A stretch of DNA of 42,348 nt from Candidatus Thiopontia autotrophica (GCA_014384675.1 JACNFK010000030.1:1-42348); one strand, 5' to 3'; numbered from the stretch's first letter, positions 1-7,376 are shown. Program-made: numbers and translations. Notes: generated by a model from the sequence alone, not told the origin.

Positions 1-77
1 TGGCGCGCCCGGAAGGATTCGAACCTCCGACACCTTAGTTCGTAGCCAAGTACTCTATCCAGCTGAGCTACGGGCGC
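1..77 (-). tRNA. tRNA-Arg (anticodon ACG)
   Basis: On the minus strand the sequence folds as a complete tRNA. The 7-bp acceptor stem is GCGCCCG with CGGGCGC, the D arm is GCTC/GAGT, and the anticodon stem is CTTGG/CTAAG with loop CTACGAA, giving anticodon ACG. The T arm has loop TTCGAAT. The discriminator is G, and CCA is encoded at the 3' end, which touches base 1 of the window. The ACG anticodon is expected to be edited to ICG and to read CGU, CGC and CGA. A consensus-like promoter lies just upstream. Confidence 0.97.
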
Positions 78-88
78 ATGAGCGGCGT

Positions 89-116
89 ATTATATAGAGG
101 GAATGAATCTAGTCAA
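89..116 (-). promoter_or_regulatory. sigma-70 promoter of tRNA-Arg
   Basis: Read on the minus strand there is a -35 box TTGACT (111-116), a 16-bp spacer and a perfect -10 box TATAAT (89-94). The -10 box ends 11 bases before the mature tRNA 5' end, and the stretch between is GC-rich (ACGCCGCTC), like the discriminators of stringently controlled stable-RNA promoters. Confidence 0.85.
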
Positions 117-164
117 GCGATTTGACCCGACCGCAATGACGGCCGGGGTTCTGTTGCGGCAAGG

Positions 165-587
165 TTATTCAGTTACAGCTCTTGCCTCTTCACGTTTTTG
201 GGCAGCCGCGGCGCGGCGCTCTTCAACTGCCTTCCGATGTGCTTCATAGCCGGCTGTTGGGTTGTAAGCTGGGGCAGATGCATAGTAGCCATACTGATAA
301 GGATAGGAGTGGGTGTTCCATCCGGTATCACCGTAATAGTCACCTCTCCAGTCACCATCAATATCACTCTTCATATCTGTGTGAGCACGTCCGCTGGCAT
401 TGATGGTCATGCTGAATGAACCATCCATGTCGGTAGATCCGCGTCCGTGACCACGACCCCGACCGTCAGAATAACCGTAACCATCCGTGTTACCCCAACC
501 ACCCCAACTATCATTGTCTCCGCCAAACCAACCAGAAGCGCTGGAGGCAACCAGTGTCAGTACGATGACAGCGATTACTTTTCTCAT
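165..587 (-). CDS. sulfur-globule-like exported Gly/Trp/Tyr-rich protein
   Basis: The product is a 140-residue secreted, low-complexity protein. The start at 587 is chosen because GGAGAAGAG precedes it; an upstream in-frame start at 623 lacks a ribosome binding site. Residues 1-19 form a signal peptide (MRKVIAVIVLTLVASSASG). Then come a WFGGDNDSWGGW motif, a Gly/Arg/Asp-rich segment, a Tyr-rich stretch and a charged Ala/Arg/Glu helix at the C terminus. The N terminus matches the pattern of the protein at 37559-37894, so the two look homologous. Proteins of this composition are annotated as sulfur globule family proteins, which coat periplasmic sulfur granules in sulfur oxidisers. That role is inferred from composition and the signal peptide, not from a catalytic motif. 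Confidence 0.7.
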   Translation of the reverse strand: MRKVIAVIVLTLVASSASGWFGGDNDSWGGWGNTDGYGYSDGRGRGHGRGSTDMDGSFSMTINASGRAHTDMKSDIDGDWRGDYYGDTGWNTHSYPYQYGYYASAPAYNPTAGYEAHRKAVEERRAAAAQKREEARAVTE

Positions 588-756
588 AACTCTTCTCCTA
601 ACCTTGTTGACAAGAAACCACATCTAACGCAACTTGATAATATAAGGTAATACCAATATATCAAATTAGTTTTATTTGTAGCCGGTGGTTAGTGATAAGT
701 TAAAGTAATCAGGGAGCATATTTAGGCTCCCGGCCAGAATGGCTTGTGGTGTTATC

Positions 757-906
757 TCAGTGAGAGTGAGATATGGATCTCTCTTCTGCCCTGTCGATAA
801 GAATATCCTTAATGGCAAGATAGATGCTACGACCCAACCATAGCAGTGAGATGACCCCTATGGAGCCTATGATGACTGCGTCTAAATTGTGTTGAATGAT
901 GCTCAT
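757..906 (-). CDS. putative 49-residue single-span membrane protein
   Basis: This short open frame encodes 49 residues. It starts MSIIQHNLDAVIIG, has one hydrophobic segment at about residues 9-33 (AVIIGSIGVISLLWLG and onward), and ends with an acidic/basic patch and an Ser/His tail (SISHSH). No strong Shine-Dalgarno is visible; GAGA lies about nine bases upstream of the ATG. It fills an otherwise empty gap of 470 bases (588-1057) between the sulfur-globule-like gene and tcdA. A palindrome about 80 bases upstream could control it. No family is recognised. A chance open frame is possible, but the amphipathic layout after the membrane span looks protein-like. Confidence 0.4.
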   Translation of the reverse strand: MSIIQHNLDAVIIGSIGVISLLWLGRSIYLAIKDILIDRAEERSISHSH

Positions 907-987
907 AATATGTCTCGGTAGCTATTTCTATACAGGTAAATCCAGTACCAAAGATATTACAGAGCATCTGGTTGTGAATAAATACGT

Positions 988-1003
988 AAAAATACGTATT
1001 TTT
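988..1003. promoter_or_regulatory. perfect 16-bp palindrome, candidate operator
   Basis: AAAAATACGTATTTTT is a perfect palindrome, and a second AATACGTA copy lies directly before it at 981-988. It sits between tcdA and the 49-residue open frame on the same strand, upstream of the latter. It has no loop, so it is not a good terminator. A dimeric regulator site is the simplest reading, but the protein is unknown. Confidence 0.35.
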
Positions 1004-1057
1004 ATGTGGTTACAGAAACTCTTTTGTTTTAATTGTATACATTAGATACATAACATA

Positions 1058-1837
1058 TCATGCTGATTTATTAAGTATAATGCTAATGGATTTATAACAT
1101 GCAGCCTGTGCGACTGCTGAGGTCACAGCCACACTTGACCCATACCCAAAGGCACAGTCAAGAGATAAACCCGGAACACCAGGTTTGGAGTAAGAGACCT
1201 CCCCTTCCGCCGATGGATAGCGCTGCTGTTCAGTTGAGTAGACACATGGAATACCGAAACTACGGGTGGGGTTTCTTGAAAAGTTGTAGTTTCTACGTAG
1301 TTCTGACCTGACCTTTGCAGCCAGTGGATCATTTGCAGTTTTGGCAAGATCACGTATGGTCACCTTTGTTGGATCAAGCAACCCACCCGCTCCACCGGTT
1401 GTCACGATTTTGATCTTGTTGCGTTTACAGTGGTAGATCATCCTGGCTTTTACATTAATTCCGTCAATGGCATCAATTACGCAGTCATATCCACGCTCCA
1501 GGATATCTCTCATGTTGTCGTGATCAAGATCCTTCTTAACCGCATCACACCAACACTGTGGATTTATCTCCATGATACGTTCACGCATCACCTCAACCTT
1601 TGGGCGATTCAGCGTACTTTCCAGAGTGTGAATCTGACGATTTGAGTTGCTTCTGGCAATTATATCGCCATCTACCAGGGTAATCTTGCCAACTGCAGAG
1701 CGCGCAAGGCTCTCGGCAACCCATGAACCGACCCCACCAATTCCAACCACACAAATATGAGAGGTAGTAAGCTTCTCTAGCCCGCGTTCACCGTATACCC
1801 GCGATAATGCACTAAACCGTTCTGAAAAATGTGACAT
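1058..1837 (-). CDS. tcdA: tRNA threonylcarbamoyladenosine dehydratase TcdA
   Basis: This 259-residue protein belongs to the ThiF/MoeB/E1-like superfamily. TcdA (CsdL/YgdL) uses ATP to cyclise the t6A modification at position 37 of ANN-decoding tRNAs to ct6A. The Rossmann nucleotide loop GIGGVGSWVAESLARS is near residues 32-47, followed by LVDGD, the SNSNRQ arginine motif, and DAIDGINVKARM. These are hallmarks of the adenylating E1-like fold. Length is typical. No zinc-binding CxxC pairs are present, as in TcdA and unlike MoeB. It appears monocistronic and diverges from the three-gene operon at 1934. The start at 1837 gives the family N terminus (FSERFSALSRVYG). Confidence 0.93.
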   Translation of the reverse strand: MSHFSERFSALSRVYGERGLEKLTTSHICVVGIGGVGSWVAESLARSAVGKITLVDGDIIARSNSNRQIHTLESTLNRPKVEVMRERIMEINPQCWCDAVKKDLDHDNMRDILERGYDCVIDAIDGINVKARMIYHCKRNKIKIVTTGGAGGLLDPTKVTIRDLAKTANDPLAAKVRSELRRNYNFSRNPTRSFGIPCVYSTEQQRYPSAEGEVSYSKPGVPGLSLDCAFGYGSSVAVTSAVAQAACYKSISIILNKSA

Positions 1838-1895
1838 ACAACCATGTTTCTGATGATGATCTGAGAGGATACCTGATCTTTCTCTTAAGAGGTGG

Positions 1896-1923
1896 TTTGA
1901 TGACGAGATCTCTCTGGTATAAT
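1896..1923 (+). promoter_or_regulatory. promoter giving a near-leaderless transcript
   Basis: A perfect -10 box TATAAT lies at 1918-1923, with TTTGAT at 1896-1901 as the best -35 box and a 16-bp spacer. The ATG of the next gene is at 1934, only ten bases beyond the -10 box. Transcription starting six or seven bases downstream would leave a leader of only about four bases, and no Shine-Dalgarno is seen. Confidence 0.55.
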
Positions 1924-1933
1924 TTCGCTCAAT

Positions 1934-2194
1934 ATGAGAATTAAATTCAACCGTAACGACAAGGGTGAGCTATCTGATGGCGACATCCTTCAGGACAAAC
2001 ACCCCATCAAGGTGCGGGTAACCGATCTGGATATATCCTTCCTCTCACTGGTGTGGCTAGTAATGAAATTCATGGTTGCATCCATAGTTGCCACAGCCAT
2101 TATCATGGTGATTTTAGTGGTTATTGGAACCGGACTAGATCTGGATTTCCACTCGCTGCAATCATTCCAGTTGATTCAATCAACGGCACCATGA
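1934..2194 (+). CDS. small membrane protein, first gene of an unrecognised three-gene operon
   Basis: This is an 86-residue protein with a charged N-terminal half (MRIKFNRNDKGELSDGD) and a long hydrophobic stretch at about residues 35-68, enough for one or two membrane passes, then a short polar tail. No family is recognised. It is the first gene after a strong promoter and is probably translated from a nearly leaderless mRNA. The stop codon lies four bases before the GTG start of the next gene, so the three genes 1934-4128 form an operon. All three products have an N-proximal membrane segment, which suggests one envelope-associated complex (inference). Confidence 0.7.
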   Translation: MRIKFNRNDKGELSDGDILQDKHPIKVRVTDLDISFLSLVWLVMKFMVASIVATAIIMVILVVIGTGLDLDFHSLQSFQLIQSTAP

Positions 2195-2198
2195 TGTT

Positions 2199-3575
2199 GT
2201 GCTAACACAAAAGCAAAGACTCTACGCTTTTACTACCCTCCTGCTTCTGCTACTGACTGCCATCTTCCTTGGCAGTCTTGTGTTGTCTGCCGTCTCTATT
2301 GCCGGGTTAGTTACGGTCTATTTTTTCGCCCCTAAAAAAGAGGAGACAATAGAGTCGACCAAGCCACCGGACAGAGGGAATTTATCAGAAGAGATGATGG
2401 TAGATATCTCTGAAGATGTCGCGGAGGATGCCGATAAGGATGCCGATGAGGATGCCGATGAGGATACCGACGATGTTACTGACGATACAGTTGAGAACAT
2501 TGCTGAGGAGTCCTCACTTACAGAAGATCCAGAAACCTTTGCTGCTGACGAAGTTGGACAAGAAGATGATGACCGGTGGCTCTCCACCAGAGAGCGGGCA
2601 GATGCTCTGTTTGAGATTTGCAATATCCATGACCGTTTCCGCCTGACCCCAACAGAGCTCCCCATATCTCTGCTGATTGGGCCAGTCGAGCCTGTTGATG
2701 TTGAACATTTAACTGGAGAGCAGCTTGGTGAGGCTATCTCATTCAAGGAGGATATGGATACACTCTCCTCTACTTTTGGGTTTGCCGATCCGCAGATGCT
2801 TTTTGACCACCTTCTATATGGGAGCATCAGCCAAGATCGAGACAGGCGTATTAAAGAGCTGCTCAACAGCATTACCCCAAGAGTCATCGAGAGCAAGTCC
2901 ATTCAGAATAGAGAGACCAGAGAGATAGTCTACAGCTCAATTTTTGATGAACTGGTAGCAGCCGGAGAGTTTCTCCCGTCCGAACGGAATGATGTTGTTG
3001 AGAAGTGGCACCAGGAATTTGTGGATATTCCACCAGGAGACGAGACGGATGAAGACCCAGACAATGGTGATTCTGCTGAAAAGATTGATACCGCGCTGGA
3101 TAGCATCGACAAGAGTATGGCAGGTGATCCTCCCTCCCATACCCCGCAAAAAATAGAGAAGAGGCCTCAAAAAAAGGCTGTTAATCCAAGAGTAAAAAAG
3201 ATAGAGAAGGCTCAAAAACTTGCGAAACGGCACGGCATCACTCTGGAAAATCTGATTCATACAGAAGAGACAAGCGAAGAGGAGAGTGACAGACTGCTGG
3301 ATCTGATTATCTCAGCACGAGGGGATATTGGTGAGGAGTACTCCGGATATACCAATGACAGTGCTGCAGACCTACTGATTGAATCACTGCTCCGAGTCCA
3401 GTTGCAAAACAGGACAGTTGACCTCTACAAGAGCTACCAGCATCTGTCTGATTACGAAACCATAGAGCAGAATGTGATGGACTCTCTGGTTCAGGAGTTT
3501 GGCTCCGTTGTTATTAACAACCACCGCTCCTCTATTGAACAGAACCTGGAGTGGGCAGCCAACGATGACGGTTAG
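2199..3575 (+). CDS. membrane-anchored acidic protein of unknown function
   Basis: This is a 458-residue protein starting at GTG. Two hydrophobic helices occupy about residues 10-45. They are followed by a very acidic linker with DADEDADEDTDD-type repeats (about residues 65-100), and then a largely helical, charged, presumably cytoplasmic domain. That domain has a region rich in RDRRIKELL/REIVYSS motifs and a basic patch near RVKKIEKAQKLAKRHG. No catalytic motif or known family is recognised. The GTG has no clear ribosome binding site and is four bases past the previous stop, so translational coupling is likely. The last 11 bases overlap the next gene. The acidic linker may act as a flexible spacer between the membrane and the C-terminal domain. 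Confidence 0.75.
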   Translation: MLTQKQRLYAFTTLLLLLLTAIFLGSLVLSAVSIAGLVTVYFFAPKKEETIESTKPPDRGNLSEEMMVDISEDVAEDADKDADEDADEDTDDVTDDTVENIAEESSLTEDPETFAADEVGQEDDDRWLSTRERADALFEICNIHDRFRLTPTELPISLLIGPVEPVDVEHLTGEQLGEAISFKEDMDTLSSTFGFADPQMLFDHLLYGSISQDRDRRIKELLNSITPRVIESKSIQNRETREIVYSSIFDELVAAGEFLPSERNDVVEKWHQEFVDIPPGDETDEDPDNGDSAEKIDTALDSIDKSMAGDPPSHTPQKIEKRPQKKAVNPRVKKIEKAQKLAKRHGITLENLIHTEETSEEESDRLLDLIISARGDIGEEYSGYTNDSAADLLIESLLRVQLQNRTVDLYKSYQHLSDYETIEQNVMDSLVQEFGSVVINNHRSSIEQNLEWAANDDG

Positions 3576-4128
3576 AAAAAAAATGGTTACCGCATTGCTG
3601 GTTGGGTCCATTGGCGCAGTTGGTAGTGGCCTCTATTACATCACCTCTCTTCTTGGAGAGGTCGCTCAGCTAAAGGGTTATAAGCAGAGCGCAGAACGAC
3701 TACTTAAAAAAAACAGAAAACTGGAATCAAAACTGGAAAAGAGTCGTGGAGATCTGGATAGAGAGAGAAGACGGTTAGCAACAACAGAAGAGCGACTTAA
3801 TTCCACCAGAAAAGATCTCGACAAGGCACATCACAAGCTTGCGAAGATTGAGGCCGATAAACCGAAGGGAATCAGAAAGATTGCCAAGGGCGCATCAAAA
3901 ATACCGATTGTAGGATCTATCGCTTCGGTAGGCTTGATTGCTGCAGATGCTGCTCAAGCAGCGGAGGAGTGCTACAAGGATCCAGAGCAGTGCAAAAAGG
4001 ACGCCTCCGCATTCTATGAAGAGAGCAAGAAAAGCGCAGACAAGGGCGCCGAGAGCGCCAATGTCTGGATTTCAGAACAGGTGGAAGATGTTAAGAGCTA
4101 CTTCTCTGAAGATGCAGGAGCCAGATAG
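3565..4128 (+). CDS. membrane-anchored coiled-coil protein of unknown function
   Basis: This is a 187-residue protein with an N-terminal membrane helix (MVTALLVGSIGAVGSGLYYI, about residues 7-26). A heptad-like coiled coil rich in Lys/Glu/Arg follows at about 35-100. Then comes a second hydrophobic, small-residue segment (IPIVGSIASVGLIAADAAQAA, about 118-138) and a charged tail with two cysteines (ECYKDPEQCKK). The ATG at 3565 overlaps the upstream gene by 11 bases. A second in-frame ATG at 3583 is also possible. The 3' end overlaps the convergent gene at 4098 by 31 bases. No family is recognised. Coupling to the two upstream membrane proteins suggests a common assembly. Confidence 0.72.
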   Translation: MTVRKKMVTALLVGSIGAVGSGLYYITSLLGEVAQLKGYKQSAERLLKKNRKLESKLEKSRGDLDRERRRLATTEERLNSTRKDLDKAHHKLAKIEADKPKGIRKIAKGASKIPIVGSIASVGLIAADAAQAAEECYKDPEQCKKDASAFYEESKKSADKGAESANVWISEQVEDVKSYFSEDAGAR

Positions 4129-4526
4129 CACTGGCCTGAGAAGGTTGTCTCTTTCTCTTTGTGACCACGAATCCTCAGATATGGTGATGGATCATAATGA
4201 ACAGCACCCATAACTTTTCCGCTTGAGGCTTCAATAGAGCTGGTCTCAATCTTCAGCACATCACCATCCACAATTTTGCGATAACGATAATTTGAATGGG
4301 TAGGAGTGATCTCCCACTCTTCGATAATGCGGTCACTGTTGTAGTAGGTGAGCGCAGTCACGTTCTTGCTGCTCTGGTCTGGAACAGTGACAGTTACATT
4401 GTCAGTATGCGTAACCTCGCCAGTACCCTTGTTGATCTCATCCATACTGCAGATTAGATCGGTTGCCATAGCAGTTGTGCTAAAGGAGCCAATTGTTAAA
4501 ATTAGTACACTAGCTGTTTTTCTCAT
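4098..4526 (-). CDS. exported hypothetical protein
   Basis: This is a 142-residue protein with a clear signal peptide ending SFSTTAMA (residues 1-21). The mature part is beta-rich, with two cysteines (about residues 25 and 134) that could form a disulfide. The start at 4526 has AGGAGAG eight bases upstream; the longer frame to 4652 has no such site. No family is recognised. Threonine/valine-rich strands (VTVTVPDQ) and alternating polar residues suggest a small periplasmic beta-sandwich. Its coding 3' end overlaps the 3' end of the coiled-coil gene on the other strand by 31 bases. Confidence 0.72.
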   Translation of the reverse strand: MRKTASVLILTIGSFSTTAMATDLICSMDEINKGTGEVTHTDNVTVTVPDQSSKNVTALTYYNSDRIIEEWEITPTHSNYRYRKIVDGDVLKIETSSIEASSGKVMGAVHYDPSPYLRIRGHKEKETTFSGQCYLAPASSEK

Positions 4527-4597
4527 TTTTGCTCTCCTGATAAAGTTCATCCTCAACACCTTGAGGATAGTCCACATCCTGCTGTTTTGTCCACATC

Positions 4598-4746
4598 TTA
4601 TAAGCAAATAGAGCAGAGACACCCATCTATCCCCTGCTGCTGATAGATCCACCCAGAGAGCACAGTGCCCACCAATATCCCTCCCGCATTGGCCATGTAG
4701 TAGCAGCCAACATTCATGGCCCCTTGTCGTGATCAGAGAGTGCCAA
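4598..4746 (-). pseudogene. C-terminal fragment of an MFS transporter (ArsJ-like), frameshifted
   Basis: Reading the minus strand from 4746, LALSDHDKG is followed, after a one-base frameshift near 4718-4723, by AMNVGCYYMANAGGILVGTV, then LSGWIYQQQGIDGC, and a TAA stop at 4598. The conserved YYMANAGG-LVGT-LSG-IYQ string is what I recall from the last helices of the ArsJ-like branch of the major facilitator superfamily (organoarsenical exporters). No other part of the transporter is visible, since tcdA-side and operon genes occupy the flanks. It lies just beyond the 3' end of an arsenosugar operon, which supports an ancestral arsenic-related exporter. Assignment to ArsJ rather than another MFS member is from memory and should be searched. 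Confidence 0.6.
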
Positions 4747-4848
4747 AATCATAAAATCTAAACAGAGTCTATCTGTTATATTCCTGTAACCGCCATGAAA
4801 ACGAGTATACTTTGAAGGTCTATCAATAATGACAAGGAGATAACAGGG

Positions 4849-5079
4849 ATGAGTTATACGCAGGAGCTGGTCGACGAACTTAATCTTCTAATGCAATTTG
4901 ACCTGCACTCTACACAAGAGGGAATAAAGATCCACAATAGTGCCGGGGTAGGCATGGTTAAAGCGGCAGAGCGACTTCACAAAAAAGGGATAACCTCACA
5001 GAAGGATGGCGGCTACCTGACGGACTTTGGTATTGAGTGTGCCGAGAGAGCACAGACACTACATGACATGCTCTCCTAG
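4849..5079 (+). CDS. TIGR02647 family protein
   Basis: This 76-residue protein is soluble and mostly helical (MSYTQELVDELNLLMQFDL at the start, HKKGITSQKDGGYLTDFG near the end). The pattern matches the small TIGR02647 family found mainly in gammaproteobacteria and annotated only as conserved or putative DNA-binding. The ATG is preceded by AAGGAGATAACAGGG. The TAG stop shares the palindrome CTAG with the stop codon of the convergent glycosyltransferase gene, so the genes end on top of each other. Its function is unknown. Confidence 0.85.
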   Translation: MSYTQELVDELNLLMQFDLHSTQEGIKIHNSAGVGMVKAAERLHKKGITSQKDGGYLTDFGIECAERAQTLHDMLS

Positions 5080-5720
5080 GAGCACAACCCACAAGGGTTA
5101 CTAACTCCCCACTGGGGTGGTAGCAGCGCAAGATCCTCTTCGATATCGATATCGGACAGTGGAGAGAGCTCAGCCCACTCCAGCCCAGACCTGTCGAGAA
5201 CCATGCGGGTCGCCTCCATCACCTGGTCACTGCCCCACTCTATCCCCCTGAACAGGGTTGGCAGGTGGTCCAGAAAAGCTCGCCTGAGCGCAATCAACAC
5301 ATAACCACCATCCAGCGCAGGAATCACCACCGCCTCTGAGCCCTGCAGTGCGGCATGGACCGCCTGAAACTGCTTGGCATCCAGCTGCGGGCAATCTGTA
5401 CCCACCAGGATAGCCATCTCACTCTCTTTCAGCGTCTGCTCAAATCCATGCAACATCCGCTCACCAATATCCGCCCCCTGTTGTCTGCATATCCCCAGGC
5501 CATGGTCCTGCTGCAGCTGCTGAAAGAGTGGGTGATATGAATCTGGGGCGCAATAGAGGGTAACCGGCCCCACCCCAGATAGCCGCGCCTCTTCGACTAC
5601 ATGGTTGATCATACGCTGCTGTAGTGTGGCTGCCCCCTGCTCACCCAGTGCCGGAATCAGACGGGTTTTTGCGTATCCTGGAACAGGAGCCTTGGCGAAG
5701 ATAAGCAGTGGAGAGCTCAT
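5076..5720 (-). CDS. TIGR04282 family glycosyltransferase (arsenosugar cluster)
   Basis: This 214-residue protein has the nucleotide-sugar-transferase-like fold of the DUF2064/TIGR04282 family. Visible motifs are IFAKAPVPGYAKTRL at the N terminus (residues 6-20), the nucleotide loop LVGTDCPQL, and VIPALDGGYVLIAL. TIGR04282 proteins are known from clusters with ArsM and ArsS and are thought to transfer a sugar to a methylated arsenical. The start at 5720 is chosen because it overlaps the stop of the upstream gene as ATGA and begins the family N terminus; the frame extends to 5999 but that part only shadows the upstream gene. It is the last gene of the arsM operon. Confidence 0.9.
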   Translation of the reverse strand: MSSPLLIFAKAPVPGYAKTRLIPALGEQGAATLQQRMINHVVEEARLSGVGPVTLYCAPDSYHPLFQQLQQDHGLGICRQQGADIGERMLHGFEQTLKESEMAILVGTDCPQLDAKQFQAVHAALQGSEAVVIPALDGGYVLIALRRAFLDHLPTLFRGIEWGSDQVMEATRMVLDRSGLEWAELSPLSDIDIEEDLALLPPQWGVSNPCGLCS

Positions 5721-6397
5721 CGATACATTCTGGCTAGTCGCTGTGGTGAGACTCCCGCCCAGTAGCCAAAACGGAGACCCCACATCAGTAGGATCGTTTT
5801 TATCACCCCTCTCTCCTCCCAGCGTCGGCTGGAGGTCACCACCCTCTGCCGAATGCAGAGTGGGCGTCCCCTCTTTCTCAGCTCTCTGCTGATGGCAACA
5901 TCCTCCATTAACGGAATCTCCGGAAACCCTCCAAGCTCCAGAAACAGGGAGCGCGAAAGAAATATCCCCTGATCCCCGGTAGCGATCCCGCTCCAGCATG
6001 AGCGCAGATTCATCATCATCTCCACTAATCTCAGTAGCATCCTATCTCCGCTCAGGCGCACATTAAAGCGCCCCCATAACTGTTTTTGGAGTGCCTGCAG
6101 TATGGTCTGATCACTCTCCTCCGGTACCTGCGTGTCTGCATGAAGAAACCAGAGCACCTCCGCTCTGGCCAGTTCCGCCCCCCTGTTCATCTGCAGTGCG
6201 CGCCCGACAGAATCCGATTTAACCCAGCGGTCGATATAGGGCAGTGAGAGCTCTCTGGTCTGGTCACTGCTGCCACCATCCACGACAATAATCTCAACTC
6301 CCCGCTCCCGCATCGGTTGCAGTGGCCTGAGTGTTTTCTCAATTACTGTAGCCTCATTCACTACCGGAATGATGATTGAGATTGAAGGTAAGCCCAA
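5717..6397 (-). CDS. TIGR04283 family glycosyltransferase (arsenosugar cluster)
   Basis: This family 2 glycosyltransferase of 226 residues carries the nucleotide-sugar binding pattern ISIIIPVVNEA, VDGGSSDQT and FLHADTQVP. A DQGIFLSR and PLMEDVAIS pair corresponds to the GT-A acceptor and catalytic region. No ATG fits the domain start; a TTG at 6397 preceded by AAGGGTAGGA gives MGLPSISIIIP and the usual family length, four bases after arsS ends. The frame continues upstream to 6535 only as a shadow of arsS. TIGR04283 enzymes occur with arsM/arsS in arsenosugar operons. The exact acceptor is unknown. Translation is coupled to the downstream gene by an ATGA overlap. Confidence 0.87.
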   Translation of the reverse strand: MGLPSISIIIPVVNEATVIEKTLRPLQPMRERGVEIIVVDGGSSDQTRELSLPYIDRWVKSDSVGRALQMNRGAELARAEVLWFLHADTQVPEESDQTILQALQKQLWGRFNVRLSGDRMLLRLVEMMMNLRSCWSGIATGDQGIFLSRSLFLELGGFPEIPLMEDVAISRELRKRGRPLCIRQRVVTSSRRWEERGVIKTILLMWGLRFGYWAGVSPQRLARMYR

Positions 6398-6401
6398 TAT
6401 C

Positions 6402-7370
6402 CTACCCTTGGCTAAGCGCCCCGCCACAACTGGATCCCTGACCAGCAGTACAGCCGTAGCAGTGCCCCGCAACCCGTATGGAGAGCTCTGAGAGATCATC
6501 ATCCAGCAGATCCTCAATATGCATAACCTGCTCATCCCCGCTGCGCAGTGGAAGTTTCAGCATCTGGTTGAAGTCACAATCATAGATCACCCCCTGCCAG
6601 TCAACACTGACGAGTGAACGGCACATCACTGTAGATAGATTCTCATCTCGATGTGCGCTCTGCAGCAGCTCCATATAACCATCAAACTCTCCCTTAGAGA
6701 GGAGTCGGCTGCCAAAACGGTGGATAGGCAGATTGGTGATAGTTAGCAGCTGGTTGAAGATAATCCCATAATTATCATGCAGATGTTTTTTGTAATCCGG
6801 CTCCAGCGCACCCTGTGAAGGTGGAAGGTGTGCCCCCTGCGGGTTGTATACAAGATTCAGGATCTTGCCACCGGCATCGTCACCATACCCCAGTCTATTC
6901 AACCGCTGGAGCCCCCTGATATTTAGATTGAATGTACCCTTGCCTCTCTGTGCATCTACGTTTTCCTCTAGATAACAAGGCATTGAGGCAACTATCTCAA
7001 CTTGATTGTCTGATAAAAACTGAGCCAGTTCATGCTGCTCAGGCTCCTCCAGTATAGTGAGATTACAGCGATCAATCACCCGTATGCCGAGACTGGTTGC
7101 CGCCATAACCAGCTTACGGAACCAGGGATTCATCTCAGGGGCACCGCCTGTGAGGTCAAGAACCTTAACCCCCCCACTCTCCAGCACCTGAATTACCCTG
7201 TCGACTGTATCCCCATCCATCATCTCGGTACGGTTGGGACCGGCATTGACATGGCAGTGGGTACAGCTAAGGTTACAGCGGTAACCCAGGTTAACTTGCA
7301 GGGTCTCTAGTGGACTGCGCTGAATTGGAGGGAAGGGGATCTCCTTCAGATGGGGATAACTATCGAGCAT
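6402..7370 (-). CDS. arsS: arsenosugar biosynthesis radical SAM protein ArsS
   Basis: This 322-residue radical S-adenosylmethionine enzyme has the 4Fe-4S motif CNLSCTHC (Cys32, 36, 39), the LDLTGGAPEMNP SAM-binding segment, and a C-terminal cysteine cluster CYGCTAGQGSSCGG that would hold an auxiliary cluster (DUF3641-type tail). ArsS is proposed to attach the 5'-deoxyadenosyl group of SAM to a methylated arsenical, giving the dimethylarsinoyl-nucleoside precursor of arsenosugars. It starts six bases after arsM ends and is followed after four bases by the TIGR04283 gene. Length and motifs are typical. Confidence 0.93.
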   Translation of the reverse strand: MLDSYPHLKEIPFPPIQRSPLETLQVNLGYRCNLSCTHCHVNAGPNRTEMMDGDTVDRVIQVLESGGVKVLDLTGGAPEMNPWFRKLVMAATSLGIRVIDRCNLTILEEPEQHELAQFLSDNQVEIVASMPCYLEENVDAQRGKGTFNLNIRGLQRLNRLGYGDDAGGKILNLVYNPQGAHLPPSQGALEPDYKKHLHDNYGIIFNQLLTITNLPIHRFGSRLLSKGEFDGYMELLQSAHRDENLSTVMCRSLVSVDWQGVIYDCDFNQMLKLPLRSGDEQVMHIEDLLDDDLSELSIRVAGHCYGCTAGQGSSCGGALSQG

Positions 7371-7376
7371 AATCTA

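Noticed and set aside
2318-2902. Long Ser-rich open frame on the minus strand opposite the 458-residue gene.
   Set aside because: It is the mirror of acidic GAT/GAG-rich codons on the plus strand, with no start signal of its own and low-complexity composition.
5721-5999. N-terminal extension of the TIGR04282 glycosyltransferase.
   Set aside because: It has no domain resemblance, overlaps the upstream glycosyltransferase, and a coupled ATGA start at 5720 gives the family N terminus.
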